Source: Owenia fusiformis (taxonomy: Eukaryota; Annelida; Polychaeta; Sabellida; Oweniidae). From it: a DNA stretch of 64,000 nt. Positions 1 through 13,539 of the stretch are shown here, one piece after another; position 1 is the first letter of the stretch; each line of letters starts with the position of its first letter. The translations under genes and the position numbers were made by a program. The stretch covers positions 321,341 to 385,340 of the forward strand of contig CAIIXF020000008.1 in assembly GCA_903813345.2 (NCBI GenBank), in the 5' to 3' direction. The notes below the pieces were generated by a model. That model did not search any database and was not told the origin of the DNA. It worked only from the letters and a program-made list of their open reading frames with translations.

Positions 1-559
1 TAATTATATTAATTCAATTTCTGTAGTAAGAGCCTTGGGTCTCCTTGGTTAAATATGCCACAAGGTTGTGATACAAAATGCAAAATAAATTGGATTACAG
101 ATGGCTCAGCATAGAAAAAAATAAACAGGCATATAGAAAACAAGCTTACTTACATAGAAATGCTATAGTATTGGGCAGTTCATTTTAGGCAAGGACATAA
201 TATCATTAATTAGAATGACCTTGGGGGGGGGGGGGGTTTTAAACTGACGGGAGATGTACCAATCCTATCAACTCTATAAAGTCTATTCGACACCACCTGA
301 TGCACAAACTAACATAATCAATAAGAGTCTGCAATAAATGTCAAACTGGAAATTCTTTATCTGTTTATGAAATTACTTCAATGTATAAATAGAATATCTG
401 GAGATATATGGCATTATATGTCTTTAATGGTGTGGGTTATCTGTCATTAATGTACAGTATTAGATTGATATATGGAACTCCAGACCCTAATTTGCTAGAT
501 TGGAAAAATTGAAGAAATTTCGAGGCGAAAAAGTAACAAACACAGGATTGGTAAATATA

Positions 560-1000
560 ATAAAAATTGTTCAGGAGTGCAGATTTCAATAAGCCAGATG
601 CCAGTAGGTAGTTACCAGTTTCACCACCAGGTGGCTAATTCGGATCAGATAACAAAGCACATATATTAGAAAGATCCCTTAAACTTGAATATTCATCAGT
701 TCTAGTGGACCAATTTTCATATTACCCTTACTAATGCGATAGTTATACAAATGAAAATATGCCCAGTAAAACAAAATATTATATGTCAAATAAAATATAT
801 GTCACTATTTGTGATTTTATAGCATGGGGTCTTTGGGGAATCTCCCAGACCTAGACGTCACATTTTCAGGGAATTAAATTTTCAAAGTTGATAAACAATT
901 AATTTTTTGAAACCACATTTCTAGATGTAATTTTACATGTAGATTTTAAAATATGATATTATACAATGATTGATGCAGTTCGCTTAAAAGAGTTAAGGCC
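560..1000 (-). repeat. Dispersed repeat, minus-strand copy
   Basis: Two blocks recur elsewhere in the window. One, around a GCCACCTGGTGG core (570-650 here), recurs near 24130-24190 and 37330-37390. The other (770-990 here, containing a conserved stretch reading on the minus strand TTTATCAACTTTGAAAATTT) recurs at 25330-25620, 36600-37220 and 61120-61205. The order of the blocks here matches the copy in the methyltransferase intron, so they are parts of one element family. No coding potential is seen. Confidence 0.6.
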
Positions 1001-2200
1001 TTTATGATCATCATGTAACTGAAATTCCTTTCCATTCTTTATCAGAGCATCTCACGTTAGCAACACAGAAAAATATAATAGATTCTCAAGATCTGGCATT
1101 TGACTGAGAGCAGAATATGAGGGTCAAATGAAAATGATTGAGATCTGGAAAATCTCCTCTTGATTGAAAGCAATGCCCTGGAAGTAGAGTTGCATACTGC
1201 TAGTACCATTATCATTATTGGATTGCTCATGTTTAATAATCTGATAATAGGGGCTGATATTTATCATTGGAATATCAATTACTGATCACATGCTGTAAAA
1301 TGTAGGCACTTTCCAAGAATCGAATCTTATTCCCTTGTAGCAAAATACTCAGCTCACAGCTGATTTTGAAAAGGGGGCTCTTTTGAAAAATGATGGGCTT
1401 GTTTCACCACTCCCCTCAACAAATTGTGGGAAATTGTAGGGGGGGGGGCATCATGGGAAATTATTGCTTTCTATTAGTTCCTTGCTTTTGCTAGTTAAAA
1501 CAGAAAGATGTGACTGTCTGATATTCTGTTTATATCACCATTGAGAAACAATCAAAATGGTAAATTATACTAGGTGTGTTTGAGGAATCAATAGTAATTA
1601 TCGCATTCCCCCAACACAATCCAACATTTTTCAATAATAAAACTCAACACTAAAACAAATGAAATTATTATTTTTACATAAATATATTATAATGATTCTG
1701 CTGAATTTCAATGCATATTGTATGATATGTCAGACATTTGTAAATTAATTTCCTAACTATTTATATCAGGTTTCACTAAGTGACATTAATCTAGGCTTGA
1801 TGACATTAATCTCGGCCTGTCCCAGACGCATCATGTCATTTCTCTCATGTTTCATAGTAATGCCACGCGGCACAACTGAGAATGCAATATAATGTGAGAC
1901 ATGAAAATGCAAGAATTGTTAGGTGGAAAATATGAAAATGAGTAATATTTGTGTGTCTGTATGAGTTGGATTGCACTACCTTTTAATCACAAAGTTCACA
2001 CTTGCAGAGTCAATACAAGTTCAATAATAACAGGATTTTCTGAATGTAGCAAAATACTCTGTAAAAATAAATATATATGATTTGAACAATTAATACAATT
2101 ACAGTTATATTAACACTGGTATTATGAACACTGGTGGATTGATGCCACTTTCACACTCTCATATGATATGAACTCAACTCTCATATATGGATACCTCGAT

Positions 2201-2280
2201 CATATGATGAACACCACTATCAAATGATGAACACCACTATCAAATGATGAACACCGCTCTAACATGATGAAAACACATTT
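2201..2280. repeat. 20-bp tandem repeat, 4 copies
   Basis: Unit is close to ATGATGAACACCACTATCAA. The last copy is diverged. Confidence 0.8.
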
Positions 2281-2826
2281 TGAATGATGGACATCAAACA
2301 ATTTTTGCCAGAAATAAACTACTTTTTAAATATTTTACAAAAGCATGTAAAATGCTCAATATGTTATTTGGTAGTCATTGGCAGAAATTGAAAGTGGAAA
2401 TATTTGGTTGCATATATTAATTTGATTTTACAATCACGCTTATTTAATACCAAGGTGACACTGAATAATAAGATGCCCTGTGGGGAATAATAAATTGATT
2501 CTTCACTTTTGGTTTTAGGCATTTCAGTTGTGTAAGTAAGCTTGTTAAAGGAAATATGTTTGGCTAACATTCCATCTAACACATGTTGCCATTGGCCTAT
2601 GTATGCTGTATAACACTCTTCCTGTTCATTTGGATTATTGCATATGAAAACAATATTAATGTTGCAAAACTGCTGTTTCCTTCAAAATAATAAGAATCTC
2701 TACAATATTACGGGGCCAGAAAAATATAATCATCCGTTTATCAGAGACCGTAACTGAATAAATATAATATGACAAATCTCCCAATAAACGATTGATTTCA
2801 TTTTCTGGTCTTTTTACAGCTTAGGT

Positions 2827-3545
2827 CTATGACTCCAAGGAACATAAAATACTATTGAAAACTGTGTCCATTTCACCAAATACTTTATTCTCTGTGACTG
2901 TGTCTGTCCTTTTGATTGCTTGTTGGTCTAGCGTATTTTCATCATTGATGTCTGTGTGTATGATGTTGATGGAGAATGTTTCTGTGCTATGGTTACCACT
3001 TATATCTTGGCAGCTATAAGGACAGTATTCAACGTCAGATCGATCTGGATTAATGTCATTACACTGTACAGAATCAACTAATCTCTCACTGACATCTCGA
3101 ACATCAGTCATTTTTTCCACAGACTTTTCAGTTTCATTCGGTTTCTCTTGGTACATACAACTTGGCTGGGATAGATATTCTGGGACTGGGGATGTGTTTT
3201 CTTCGTATTGGAATCGTTTCCTTGGGGATACATTGTTTTGTTTCTCTTCACGGATTTCACGTTGCATGCGCTTCATTGTGTTATTAATCAGAACTGCCTT
3301 ATGCAGCACGGTCTCAGGGTCATCAATATTTCGTAATTTATGCACGGACATCTTTAAGATTTTACGTTTCTCCTCTCGTCGTTGCTTGGGAGTGTTATTC
3401 AGTATAGATGGCCTCTTTGGTTTGGGCCAATCCCCAATATCTTGATATTCCAACTTGCGCTTAATGCCCGTCTGGCATTTTGAAATCGTCATTGGTTTTG
3501 TTGGGGTTAAGTCAGAGTCCTTTGATGCAATCAGATTTTCTGAAC
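2827..3545 (-). CDS. SERTA gene, terminal coding exon
   Basis: Carries the SERTA domain, a serine/asparagine-rich middle and the stop codon. On the minus strand it is preceded by TTTTGTGTGCTTGCAG, a good 3' splice site. Without splicing the frame opens with a false ATG inside the intron. Confidence 0.85.
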
Positions 3546-6500
3546 CTGCAAGCACACAAAAGAAAAACATTATTGATCATATTAGAAAAGTTGAACAACT
3601 GTTTTTTCCTTGAGGTTGTTTCTAGTTGATTATTGTACAACACTGAAAAGCTATTAAGGTTCTATGTGAACATCATGTTATGTCAACCTTCATTGATTTC
3701 ATCTAACTGTTAATATGCCTGGGCATATGTCACCACTAAGTGATCAAAATTATTAACGGTTTTCTCTTTTACATTTTCCATTATACCCACCCCTCACATT
3801 AAAGAAAACTTTTGATTTAAGAAAACACTGATGTGTTGCATCTCCCTATGAACAAATATCATTGATTTGGGAAAATCCTAAAATAGGGCATGCTTATGGT
3901 TAAGTATAACTGCAACCATATGTTGGGAATAAATTGATATGCTTTATGTATGACCTTATCTATGCAGTGTATATGTATGCATTCCTATGTGAGACCTGCA
4001 CTCATACATAGCTTTATGTCTAAGTTGAGTTTGATTAATCGAACCAATCCATACAAAAATGATCATTTTAGATCTTTAAAGGTTGTTTGATTTGATTGTT
4101 GTACAACAAAATCAGTTTTTTAAATTGTGTTTTGTAATATTGAACTTGGATCAGCAAGCATTCCTAAATTTATTGAAAGTTTGGTTGTATAATATCAAAT
4201 GCAAAATTGTTTTCTAACAAAATATATATTCCCATGATAGGCCCTGGATGATTTAATTATTTAAATAATCATAAACATATAATATATGTGTTGACTTTAT
4301 AGACATTGACATCTCTCCAACTTGTTGACAAAATAGTCTAACAAATTACGATGAGATGTCCACATAAATTATTGATAAAAGATTGGTGGATCAGACTATG
4401 TAAGTACAAGTCTTTGAATATTATTACCCACATGCATCTATTAACTTCTACACTAAAACGTGCATAATGGCATCCATCAATGTGGGTAAGTTTGAATGAT
4501 GTATACAACAAAGTCACAAATGTCACAATATACGTGGATGGTGAAAATAAGGTTGAAATGAATTTAAACTTGGCAGGACGACTAAACAGTTTCTCATGCT
4601 ATTTATCCTGTTTCAAGGGAATGTGTTCTATAAATGATATTTTAGGAATTGACAATACAGATCTAGGCATTGAAGATACAGATCTGTGATATTATCTCAT
4701 AGATTATTGGAATGGGATTAAGTTCCATCTTATCTTTGTACGTTTATATTTATGTTATCCAATACTATGTTCAACAATGTGGGCTTCAATATAAAATCAA
4801 GTGTGTCTTGGTGGGAGGGGGATTTTATAATAAATTTGCCATTATTCTATACAGTAAAACCAGGATAGCCTTTATAGATCCCCGTTTATTCAACTCCAGA
4901 GATAAACCATTGGAAGGTCAAAATGTGTTTTAACTGTTTTTGGAAAAGCATTCAAATATGTCAAAATTGTGTAATAAAAAGCCACTACATAAAAACCTGA
5001 ATTGTTGAATTGAATGTGCAATCATAGACTCTTGAAGTTCACGTACTTACTTACTTTCCCCAAGGACAACCGTGATTATGACGTCAAAATTTATCAATGC
5101 TATGTGAAACTCTAAAAGATAAGTAATGATTTAGATAGGTTATTTAATTATACACAGGTAGCCATTTAGCGTGTACTTTACTTTAAATGTCCATCTGTTC
5201 ATATGCTTATTCTGTTCTATTCTCGTATAAAATTTGATGAAAGTGTTGAATTGTTTTGCAATTTCTATACAATTTAGCATGTTAACTATGCGTCTATTGC
5301 TTCTTTTCTTACTAATTAAACTCCATTTCACTACATTTTGCATTTTCAAAAGTGACCACCATTCAATTTTACTTTTGGGTATCTTTATATTTTATGATTG
5401 CACCTAGTGTACATAATATGCAAGTGCCCATGGCTAATTGATATTTGACTCATTTCAAATCACTCATTTAATTGTCCTAGTTCATTAGAAAAATACATTC
5501 AGGTAATACAGGTAAAATCGGATTGTTTTCTTTGAGGTGTTAAACTAGACTGTAAAACAGGAGTCGCCTAATAAAAGTTTATAGACATAGCATATTAATT
5601 GTAATTAATCAAATAATAAATTGGATCAATAGATATCCTGTCTGGGGGTTTATGATGTGATTTACCTGAATATTTATGTTGATAACATACCTGTTAATTT
5701 AACCTTTATCTCATTAGAGAGCAGACGGACAACATTCAGGTTCACCCAGACTGAAATATTTCTCTCTAATATTTGAATGAAAACTTTGATTTTCTTGGAT
5801 TTCTATACAATTAGGGATGTGAGCTACATGCCTGTATACTCTATTTCTTGTTAATTCCACTCTTGTTCTCTCTAATTTATATTACAAAATATGACAATTA
5901 TTCAATCTACGAGTGATACAATCTCCAACTCCAATAGGGCCACTAGGTGTAAGTGACCATATGTCAGTCTATCATCTTTTCCCTCATCATTTTAAGGTGC
6001 ATATTTTTCAGTTTAAACTGTTAAAGTGATGTGATCAAAAATATATACTTCTCTAATATTTATTGTAATGATTCAAAGTAATATTTTTTATATTCTCATT
6101 ATTTTCTCACTTGTTGTTCCAAAGTTCACTGAAAGGTTAATTTTACTTGCAAGGGAAATGTAATTGATTGATAATAACATTTGTTTTCAGCATATCTTTT
6201 ATGAGATCAATAGTTCCAGCGAAAGTTCAATAATGATTCTGTAATAATCTGTCTCGGATGATATTCCAAAGTAGAACATGCATACATCATCAGATTAGCG
6301 ATTGCAGTAATGGAGAAATTAGTGTTATAAAACTTAGTATTATCTCATACTCCTCCCACTCATCCCATGTGGAAGATGGAAGGATTGTTATAAATGAAAT
6401 GCTGAAAATAGACAGACCTGACTATCTAGTATATATATATCTATATTATATAGTATATAGACATCATCTATAAGGCAAATCTTGGTATTTTATGTCTACA

Positions 6501-7953
6501 TAGCAACAAAAAACAAGCGTGTTCCGAATGTCAATCATGTTTGAGGATTGCCTAATATTAGGGCAGACCTTGTAGGCTATGTGTATAAAACATGATAAGG
6601 AGTTAGAGTGAGTGTCTAGAACACTAACAGTTGGCAATACCTCTAAATTGATAACAGTGAAGCTTTCAAGTGCAATCAACAATGAGAAAACTGCCTGACT
6701 GACTGCAAGGCTAATAGACTACACAGTCTATTAACACTTTGTAATAACCAACAGTTAAAGCTATAACATACATATGAATGAATAATCTAAAAGTCTATAA
6801 TTAGTGTTTGTCTTCTCCAATATTGGCATTCAGTATCTCATATTAGTTACACATAGTTTTCCCTTGCCATATACATTCACCTACCAACTCTTTATTAGTT
6901 TGAAACCAAAACCAGACACTAATAAAAATATGTGGTAGAATACATGCTGCTTATCAGCTTATTTATATGAAATTATTTATTGAAAATGAAATGTATGATT
7001 TTCAATGTTTTAGTGTTGGTGCTATAACTGTTCACACTGCACTCACATCTGTCTGTTTACTCTGCCTAAGTTTACCTTTCTCTATTCTATATATATTGGA
7101 CATTTACCAAGATAACAAGTAGACACATGTTATGAATATGGTACCTAAGCTAAATATTATCATGATCCGGCAATTCCTTCAAACGTTTAAATAATATCAG
7201 ATCTTTTCAATTTCTACAATCATAAAAGTATCTATTACCTTCATGCTTGTTTACAAATGCCTCTTATTCAGCTTTTATATGCATCTCAAATGGTGACCAC
7301 CTTTCCAAATTATGAGCAGACACATACCTGTACCATGCATCAAGGTGATCTCTTAGTAAGGGCATATGGAAATGGGCAAATATCAAACATCACCTAGTTA
7401 GCAGTGCCCTTTCTAAACCCTTTTATATTTGTTAATAGTGCAGTTTTGTTTTATATCAAAAGTATTTATTAGTTAACATGACATGAATGAATATGAGTAA
7501 TACAATAAAATTATACATTTTTGATATGTGAGGAAATGATGTAAAAATAAACAATAATGGGGCACTACCTATTGTGGGATCCACAGTGTCTACTATCCCT
7601 TGGCAATAGAGCTTATTTAGATAAAGCGAGACTCTGGATAAATCAGAATGGACACTACCAGAAGTATGAAGTGTTTGCCTATTTGATTAAAAAAACTATT
7701 TCAACTTGCAGTTGATGTGACTCACTCGATAACTTAAAGTCTAAACTGATTCCAAATGATAACAAAATAACACAAAGTATTTACCTGATTTGATTTCAAT
7801 GTTTTCACTGATTGGTTCAAGGGGGGTGAGAGGTCTAGCAGTGATGCGTCCAGCTTCCCAAGTGTACTCGCCACTTGATGTATCCTCCACAGCAAGACTG
7901 GTGGGGTAGTCGCAGTGGTAATGGTACTGGGTCATCGGCAGTACAAGCGTCAT
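2827..7953 (-). CDS. SERTA domain-containing protein (spliced, 2 coding exons)
   Basis: Exon 1 is 7785..7953 (169 nt, 56 codons plus one base) and exon 2 is 2827..3545 (719 nt). The donor (AATCAG|GTAAATAC) and acceptor (GTGCTTGCAG|GTTCAG) join in frame through a glycine codon and give 295 residues. Residues about 116-158 (KRKILKMSVHKL ... VLINNTMKRMQREI) form a SERTA domain, known from SERTAD1-4 and CDCA4, which act as nuclear transcriptional and cell-cycle co-regulators. A basic KRKL segment near residue 83-90 and a short hydrophobic/acidic tail (FGEMDTVFNSILCSLES) match the usual layout of that family, whose C-terminus is a transactivation region. The first ATG has no upstream in-frame extension that I can support. 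Which vertebrate paralogue is closest cannot be told. Family assignment is firm; function is inferred from family. Confidence 0.85.
3546..7784 (-). other. Intron of the SERTA gene
   Basis: A 4.2-kb AT-rich intron. I see no second gene, no transposase remnant and no clear tandem array in it. Confidence 0.6.
7785..7953 (-). CDS. SERTA gene, first coding exon
   Basis: Encodes 56 residues beginning MTLVLPMTQYHYHCDYPTSL and ends at a phase-1 donor. The phase complements the acceptor of the terminal exon exactly. I see no domain in this part. Confidence 0.75.
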
Positions 7954-8519
7954 GATTCCTTTCTGGTATAGTCAATACTGAAACTGTATCTTTAGCGTTT
8001 GATAGGCTAATGTCTCAGTTGAGGTACTGCCAGAAACTTAAGGCAGACTACCACACTGTTCTCTATGACTCAGCCAATCTATAATCTATGCGATGATCTG
8101 ATGTCTAAAAATACAAAAAGAAGCTTATGTTGACTTTTTATGCATCATACAGTATCAGTATTACAATTACAACTCTATGTTTTTGTATCGGTATCGAGAT
8201 GGTATGTTTATGTATTGAAATTGATTTAAATCCCATTGTTGAGTTTCTATGAATTAAGACCAATGTACTTCCTCACTGTTGACATAACATATCAAAACAT
8301 GTAATGACAAAACTCCAAGTTTCATATTTCCTGTTTTTGTTGAACTTAATTAATAATACAAATTATTTAAGTATTGTAATTATAGGTATACATAATAATC
8401 TCCAATTAACATGTTCACATATTGTTTAAATAACAGGTCTGTACCATGAGTTATTATGTTTATATATAAACACCTGAACTTGAAAGTTAGGCACATTTAA
8501 GGTGACATTTAAGTTAATC
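7954..8519. other. 5' intron or leader region, nothing recognised
   Basis: AT-rich sequence between the first SERTA coding exon and a foldback repeat. No coding frame or repeat family was recognised. Confidence 0.4.
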
Positions 8520-9490
8520 AAAAGGACAAAAACATGGGAGCCATATTTTTTTGATAAAGTCAGAAGATTTTGTACACTGTTTTCCTTGTATGTGAATGCA
8601 TTTCCTGACTAAAGAGACACATAAAAGAAAACCTCACATTTAAACGCATTTTTCATAACTATGAATTGGAGGTGTATGGCTCCCAAAAGCTAGCATGAAG
8701 AGTGCGAAGTGAGGCTATTTTTTGAAAGTTTCAAGGAGTAGCCTTGCAACAGACACACATTTGCAAGAATTCAAAATTTCTAGATATAGTCTTACCTTAC
8801 CAAGGAACAACGAAGGAGCACGAAAATGTGTACTTCTTGCATTGTTAGAGTATAATAAAGCTCAAACCATTGTGAATTCTAAATATTTCATGTCCACCAT
8901 TTTGTTTCCTGGAACTATTTTTTAGTCCAGAGTTATCTTCATTCATGTTTCCATTGTTTATCATTCATAAAGCCTCTATCATGTATCTATCATGATAATT
9001 ACACTGTAATAGATAAAACATACAAGTGATAATCCATGCCACTTGGTGTAGTCACAAAACTTGCATGAGGATTAATCAGGAAGTCTAGAAGTAGTTCCGG
9101 CAAACAAAATGTGGACATGAAATATTTGGAATTTACAATGGTTTGAGCTTTATTATACTCTAACAATGCAAGAAGTGCACATTTTCATGCTCCTTCGTTG
9201 TTCCTGGGAAAGGTAAGATGATTTGTGGAAATTTTAGACTCTTGCAAATGTGTGACTGTTGCAAGGCTACTCCTTGAAACTTTCAAAAATTAGCCTCACT
9301 TCGCACTCTTCATGCTAGCTTTGGGGATCCATGCACCTCCAATTCATAGTTTGGAAAAATGCGTTTATGTGTGATGTTAACTTTGACATGTTTCATTAGT
9401 CAAGATACACAATTCATATACAAGGTAAACAGATTTTAAAAACATGTGTCTTTATCAAAAAAATATGGCAGTCATTTTTTGTACTTTTTA
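8520..9490. mobile_element. Foldback / long palindromic element
   Basis: Two diverged arms of about 400 bp (8520-8926 and 9093-9490) are reverse complements: GTGCGAAGTGAGGCTA at about 8702 faces TAGCCTCACTTCGCAC at about 9290, and TTGCATTGTTAGAGTATAAT near 8840 is mirrored near 9150. The spacer of about 165 bp is unique. The arms differ by scattered substitutions and small indels. No transposase and no clear target duplication were found. Confidence 0.75.
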
Positions 9491-10183
9491 TTTAATATAG
9501 CGTCGCCTTAACATAACTTACATCACATACTATATTAAGTAATTGAGATAAACAGTCTTATCAGATAGCAAAGCCCTTGCAACAATCAAAATGTTAATAT
9601 AATCATTTCCAAAACCATTCGTACCATCTGTCTCTAAATATTTCTATGTGGTTTCTAAGTATCTTGATTTCGCAGCTATTCAATTTCACTTAGCATAAAT
9701 GTAAACTTTGACCCTTGAAAGTAAACTATGTTTAACCTTCATAGTTTCTTTGTTGCTATTTTTCTCATGTCATCAAACATTCAGAACTGGTTTATTTTAT
9801 ACTCCACAACATTACTATCCTCAAATGAAGCTTTCCAATGTTCCAATCAATTGTTGCATATTTATTCTTAGTAAACTGTTTGTGTTTTAGTACATATCCT
9901 TCTTAAGTGCTAAGTTTGCATTTATGAATAAGTAATAAGTCACCGTGACCTCATATGTTATCTTCGACATTTAGCAGAAGCAAATTGTGCATTCATGTTT
10001 ACGAATTAAATAAAAGTCTAAAATGTGTGCGAATGAGTTTCTATAAGATGTGTCAAATTTCCTATAAGTGTAATGTATTATCAATGGTTCTTCACCTCTT
10101 GCAGCACAAAGGGTCTGCGCCCAATATATTCGATGGCATCACAGACAAATGCAAAATGTAAACAAATAAAACAAACAACTTAC
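9491..10183. other. No gene recognised
   Basis: Low-complexity AT-rich sequence within the probable 5' intron of the SERTA gene. The short open frames here resemble nothing known. Confidence 0.4.
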
Positions 10184-10312
10184 CAATAACTATCAATAGG
10201 ATCACCGTAGCAGCAATTATCGGATTAACAACTAATTAAAACAATAGATGATTATTTTCTACGAGCGAGAACTGTAGTACGGTGTTGACTATCCGAGCTC
10301 AGAGTTTACACT
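10184..10312 (-). other. Probable 5' UTR exon of the SERTA gene
   Basis: On the minus strand a consensus donor (TTATTG|GTAAGTTG) falls at 10184/10183, about 130 nt downstream of a TATA-like box at 10337-10342. No ATG-initiated frame of useful length lies in the exon, which fits a non-coding leader spliced to the ATG exon near 7953. The transcription start is inferred from spacing only. Confidence 0.4.
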
Positions 10313-10329
10313 GACAGCTGGACGACTTC

Positions 10330-10360
10330 CAATCCCATATATGCTAATGAGCTCTATATC
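10330..10360 (-). promoter_or_regulatory. Candidate core promoter of the SERTA gene
   Basis: On the minus strand the sequence contains ATTAGCATATATGGG: an octamer-like ATTAGCAT directly abuts a CATATATG TATA-like element, about 25-30 nt before the inferred start near 10310. The evidence is position and motif only. Confidence 0.3.
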
Positions 10361-12187
10361 ACCTAGGGACCGATCAATCTCTTACAAATTCTGGAGTTCT
10401 CAAGTTTATTAGTCAAAAAACAAGAAAAAACTTCAATTTCTCTTAAAACTGATCCAAAAATAATTAATATACTAAAATCCATGTCGAAAAACAAATAACT
10501 ATTTAATAAATATGATTTAAATTCTTTGGTTATCTGAAGAAAATGATCGGTCGATAAAGGACCGTTCGCGTGCCATATTTGACAAACAAAGGCCAGCAGC
10601 TGCTCCATTCATACGACTAATGCACCGCAGTACAATACACTTTTAACACTTTAATTCCGAAATTAAATAAATCCAATACCAGTCAAGCACTGTTGCTGAT
10701 TCGATTTATGATTATGAATAGACAATTGTATTAATAAGTAACATTTCGAGTAAATTTTAATTTCTTGTTTCTGCTTTCAATTATCATCCCGGCAAAACAC
10801 TTGTCACGTCGCAGTAATAAAACATCTAAATTCGGTTGAATCCGGGTTATATTCTGGCAGAAAGTTCAAAGCTAATCGTTTTCTTCGGATTACAATGTTT
10901 TTTTAACTTTTCAGCATGAATATAGGGTTGGGACCTCAAAACCACGGAATGCCGGAGCGGCACCCTTGGGCAACTCTCTACAAACCATTTCTTATACCCC
11001 CCTAAGAAAATCTACTGGGGGTACTATAAGACACCTTTATATATCAGACAATTATAAAGATATAGACTTGAAATTTTCAGGAATTAGTTTCAGTATGATG
11101 CTTAATCTTTATGGTGAAAATCAAGAAAAAATCTTAATCCGTTGCTATAGCAACAGTAATAGATCACTATTAGTTACCTTAGAAATGTATTATTTTGTGG
11201 GTTTTCAGCATTTTCTTCATATTCTTGATTCTTAAACATCTTAAACTATCTGAAGCACATAGCATGATTAGAGGTGAAGATAAAATAATTCATAATATCA
11301 TTTGTGTAATATGTCTAACAATTCACTTGCTATGGCAGCATCACTTGATAATCAGGTTCTTACATTTCACTTTCTTTAATGAGTATAAAGGTGGTCCAAA
11401 ATAACACTTTTTCTAAAGGTATGTTCTCTAGGTAAAGAAGCTCTTTTAGAAGTAAATAGTCACTTGAATTTGTTAAAAATGTATATCTTTGAGTTGTAGA
11501 ACCCCTCCCCACAGCCCCAAAAATGTGATGATTGGTGAAAACTGGCAAAAAAACTTCATTTTCTAGGTTCAAATTAAAAATGCATTGGAATGCAACACTT
11601 ATTAGTATTTAAGGAACATCTACTGACTTTGTCTGATATAACAATATGAAGATTTTAATTATTAGATGATGGGAAGTATTTTATTTGAAACATTTTAGAA
11701 TCCTATCCCATAAAAATGTTGAAAAGAGGGTGTGGTCAATTTTACCATTTCGCAGCGTTTAAAGTTAAAAATATATACAAACCAAGGCATTAAAACATCT
11801 TCAAATGTTAAGTATATAGGACACTATATTTTATATGTTAATTTTGTATTTAGTACAAGTCCGAAATCTAATGCAACCATACAGTGGAGACTAGGAAGGT
11901 TTGCATATACAATCCAGACATTGGAATCCTTTACAACCCATGCAGCAGAATCATTTACAATTCAGAGCGAGGGTTTTGAAAACTAGCTAAAATGTTTATT
12001 ATTGAAAACTAAAGATGGCTTTCCATTGGTCAACCAAGCAGCAATATGCATTAAGTCTGACAAGGTTTGCCATTGCTCACAGCTGCAAGTGTGACGTGTG
12101 AACAGTTGCCGCCAACATTTGGTTCTCAACATTCGTGGTTAGATCGTCAACTTGCCACTAACTCCAGAAACCACTTACTCAACATAC

Positions 12188-13190
12188 AATATACCAAAGA
12201 TGCCACCTCACATGAGCACACTCACTCACCCAAAGATGCCACCTTACACAAGCACGCTCACTCATCCAAAGATGCCTCCTCACATGAGCACACTCACTCA
12301 CCCAAAGATGCCACCTTACACAAGCACGCTCACTCATCCAAAGATGCCACCTTACACGAGCACACTCACTCACCCAAAGATGCCTCCCTATACGAGCACA
12401 CTCACTCACCCAAAGATGCCACCTTACACAAGCACACTCACTCACCCAAAGATGCCACCTTACACAAGCACGCTCACTCATCCAAAGATGCCTCCTCACA
12501 TGAGCACACTCACTCACCCAAAGATGCCACCTTACACAAGCACGCTCACTCATCCAAAGATGCCTCCTCACATGAGCACACTCACTCACCCAAAGATGCC
12601 ACCTTACACAAGCACGCTCACTCATCCAAAGATGCCACCTTACACAAGCACGCTCACTCATCCAAAGATGCCTCCTCACATGAGCACACTCACTCACCCA
12701 AAGATGCCACCTTACACAAGCACGCTCACTCATCCAAAGATGCTACCTTACACAAGCACACTCACTCACCCAAAGATGCCTCCTCACATGAGCACACTCA
12801 CTCACCTTACACAAGCACGCTCACTCATCCAAAGATGCCACCTTACACGAGCACACTCACTCACCCAAAGATGCCTCCTTATACGAGCACACTCACTCAC
12901 CCAAAGATGCCACCTTACATGAGCACACTCACTCACCCAAAGATGCCACCTTACACAAGCACACTCACTCACCCAAAGATGCCACCTTACACAAGCATGC
13001 TCACTCATCCAAAGATGCCTCCTCACATGAGCACACTCACTCACCCAAAGATGCCACCTTACACAAGCACGCTCACTCATCCAAAGATGCCACCTTACAT
13101 GAGCACACTCACTCACCCGAAGATGCCTCCTTATATGAGCACACTCACTCATTCAAAGATGCCACCTTACACGAGCACACTCACTCACAC
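12188..13190. repeat. 36-bp minisatellite, about 27 copies
   Basis: The unit is built on CCAAAGATGCCACCTTACAC followed by AAGCACGCTCACTCAT. As 36 is a multiple of three and the unit lacks stops, several frames on both strands stay open, giving 12-residue repeats such as KDATLHKHAHSS. A partial unit near 12810 shifts the frame. I see no initiation context, splice sites or homologue to support a protein. Confidence 0.9.
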
Positions 13191-13539
13191 TAGCTAGCTA
13201 CTTTCCAACACCTGGCTCTGATGCTTCATGGTTTTATAAGGATTCTACGTATATAGTCACATGATGAGAACTAAGAGCCTTTTGCTTGTTTTGAATGACC
13301 TAGCTGAACAGCCTGACTGTAACTGCCTGTAAGGAGTCTTGAAAATTTGAAGACATCATCTTTAGTGATTGACATTAATCTTTTTAGCAAGTTTTCAAAC
13401 ACCTGGCTCTGACGCCTCATAACTTAACAAGGACTCTACTATTTGTTCAGATGATGAGAACTACCTGTAAGTGTTTTATATAACAGAAACTTTTGCCATG
13501 ATTTGCACATTGATGGCCAAAATGACTGACCCAACACAT

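Larger units (their letters stand above)
1..2826. other. Gene-free AT-rich stretch
   Basis: No open frame with recognisable protein similarity is seen on either strand. It holds a poly-G run near 224-236, a second G run near 1439-1448, a dispersed-repeat copy at about 560-1000 and a four-copy 20-bp direct repeat at 2201-2280. The last part is probably the 3' UTR of the SERTA gene whose stop codon is at 2827; a variant ATTAAA signal on the minus strand lies near 2441-2446, but I cannot show that it is used. Confidence 0.5.

Noticed and set aside
3053-3445. 130-codon plus-strand frame
   Set aside because: It is antisense to the SERTA exon and has no family resemblance.
7954-10183. Additional coding exons upstream of the first SERTA coding exon
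   Set aside because: The ATG exon gives a full SERTA-type protein and no upstream frame with compatible phase and similarity was found.
12067-13197. Long plus- and minus-strand open frames with 12-residue repeats
   Set aside because: They are explained by a stop-free 36-bp period; the same array is open in three frames on two strands and no homologue or splice context supports a protein.
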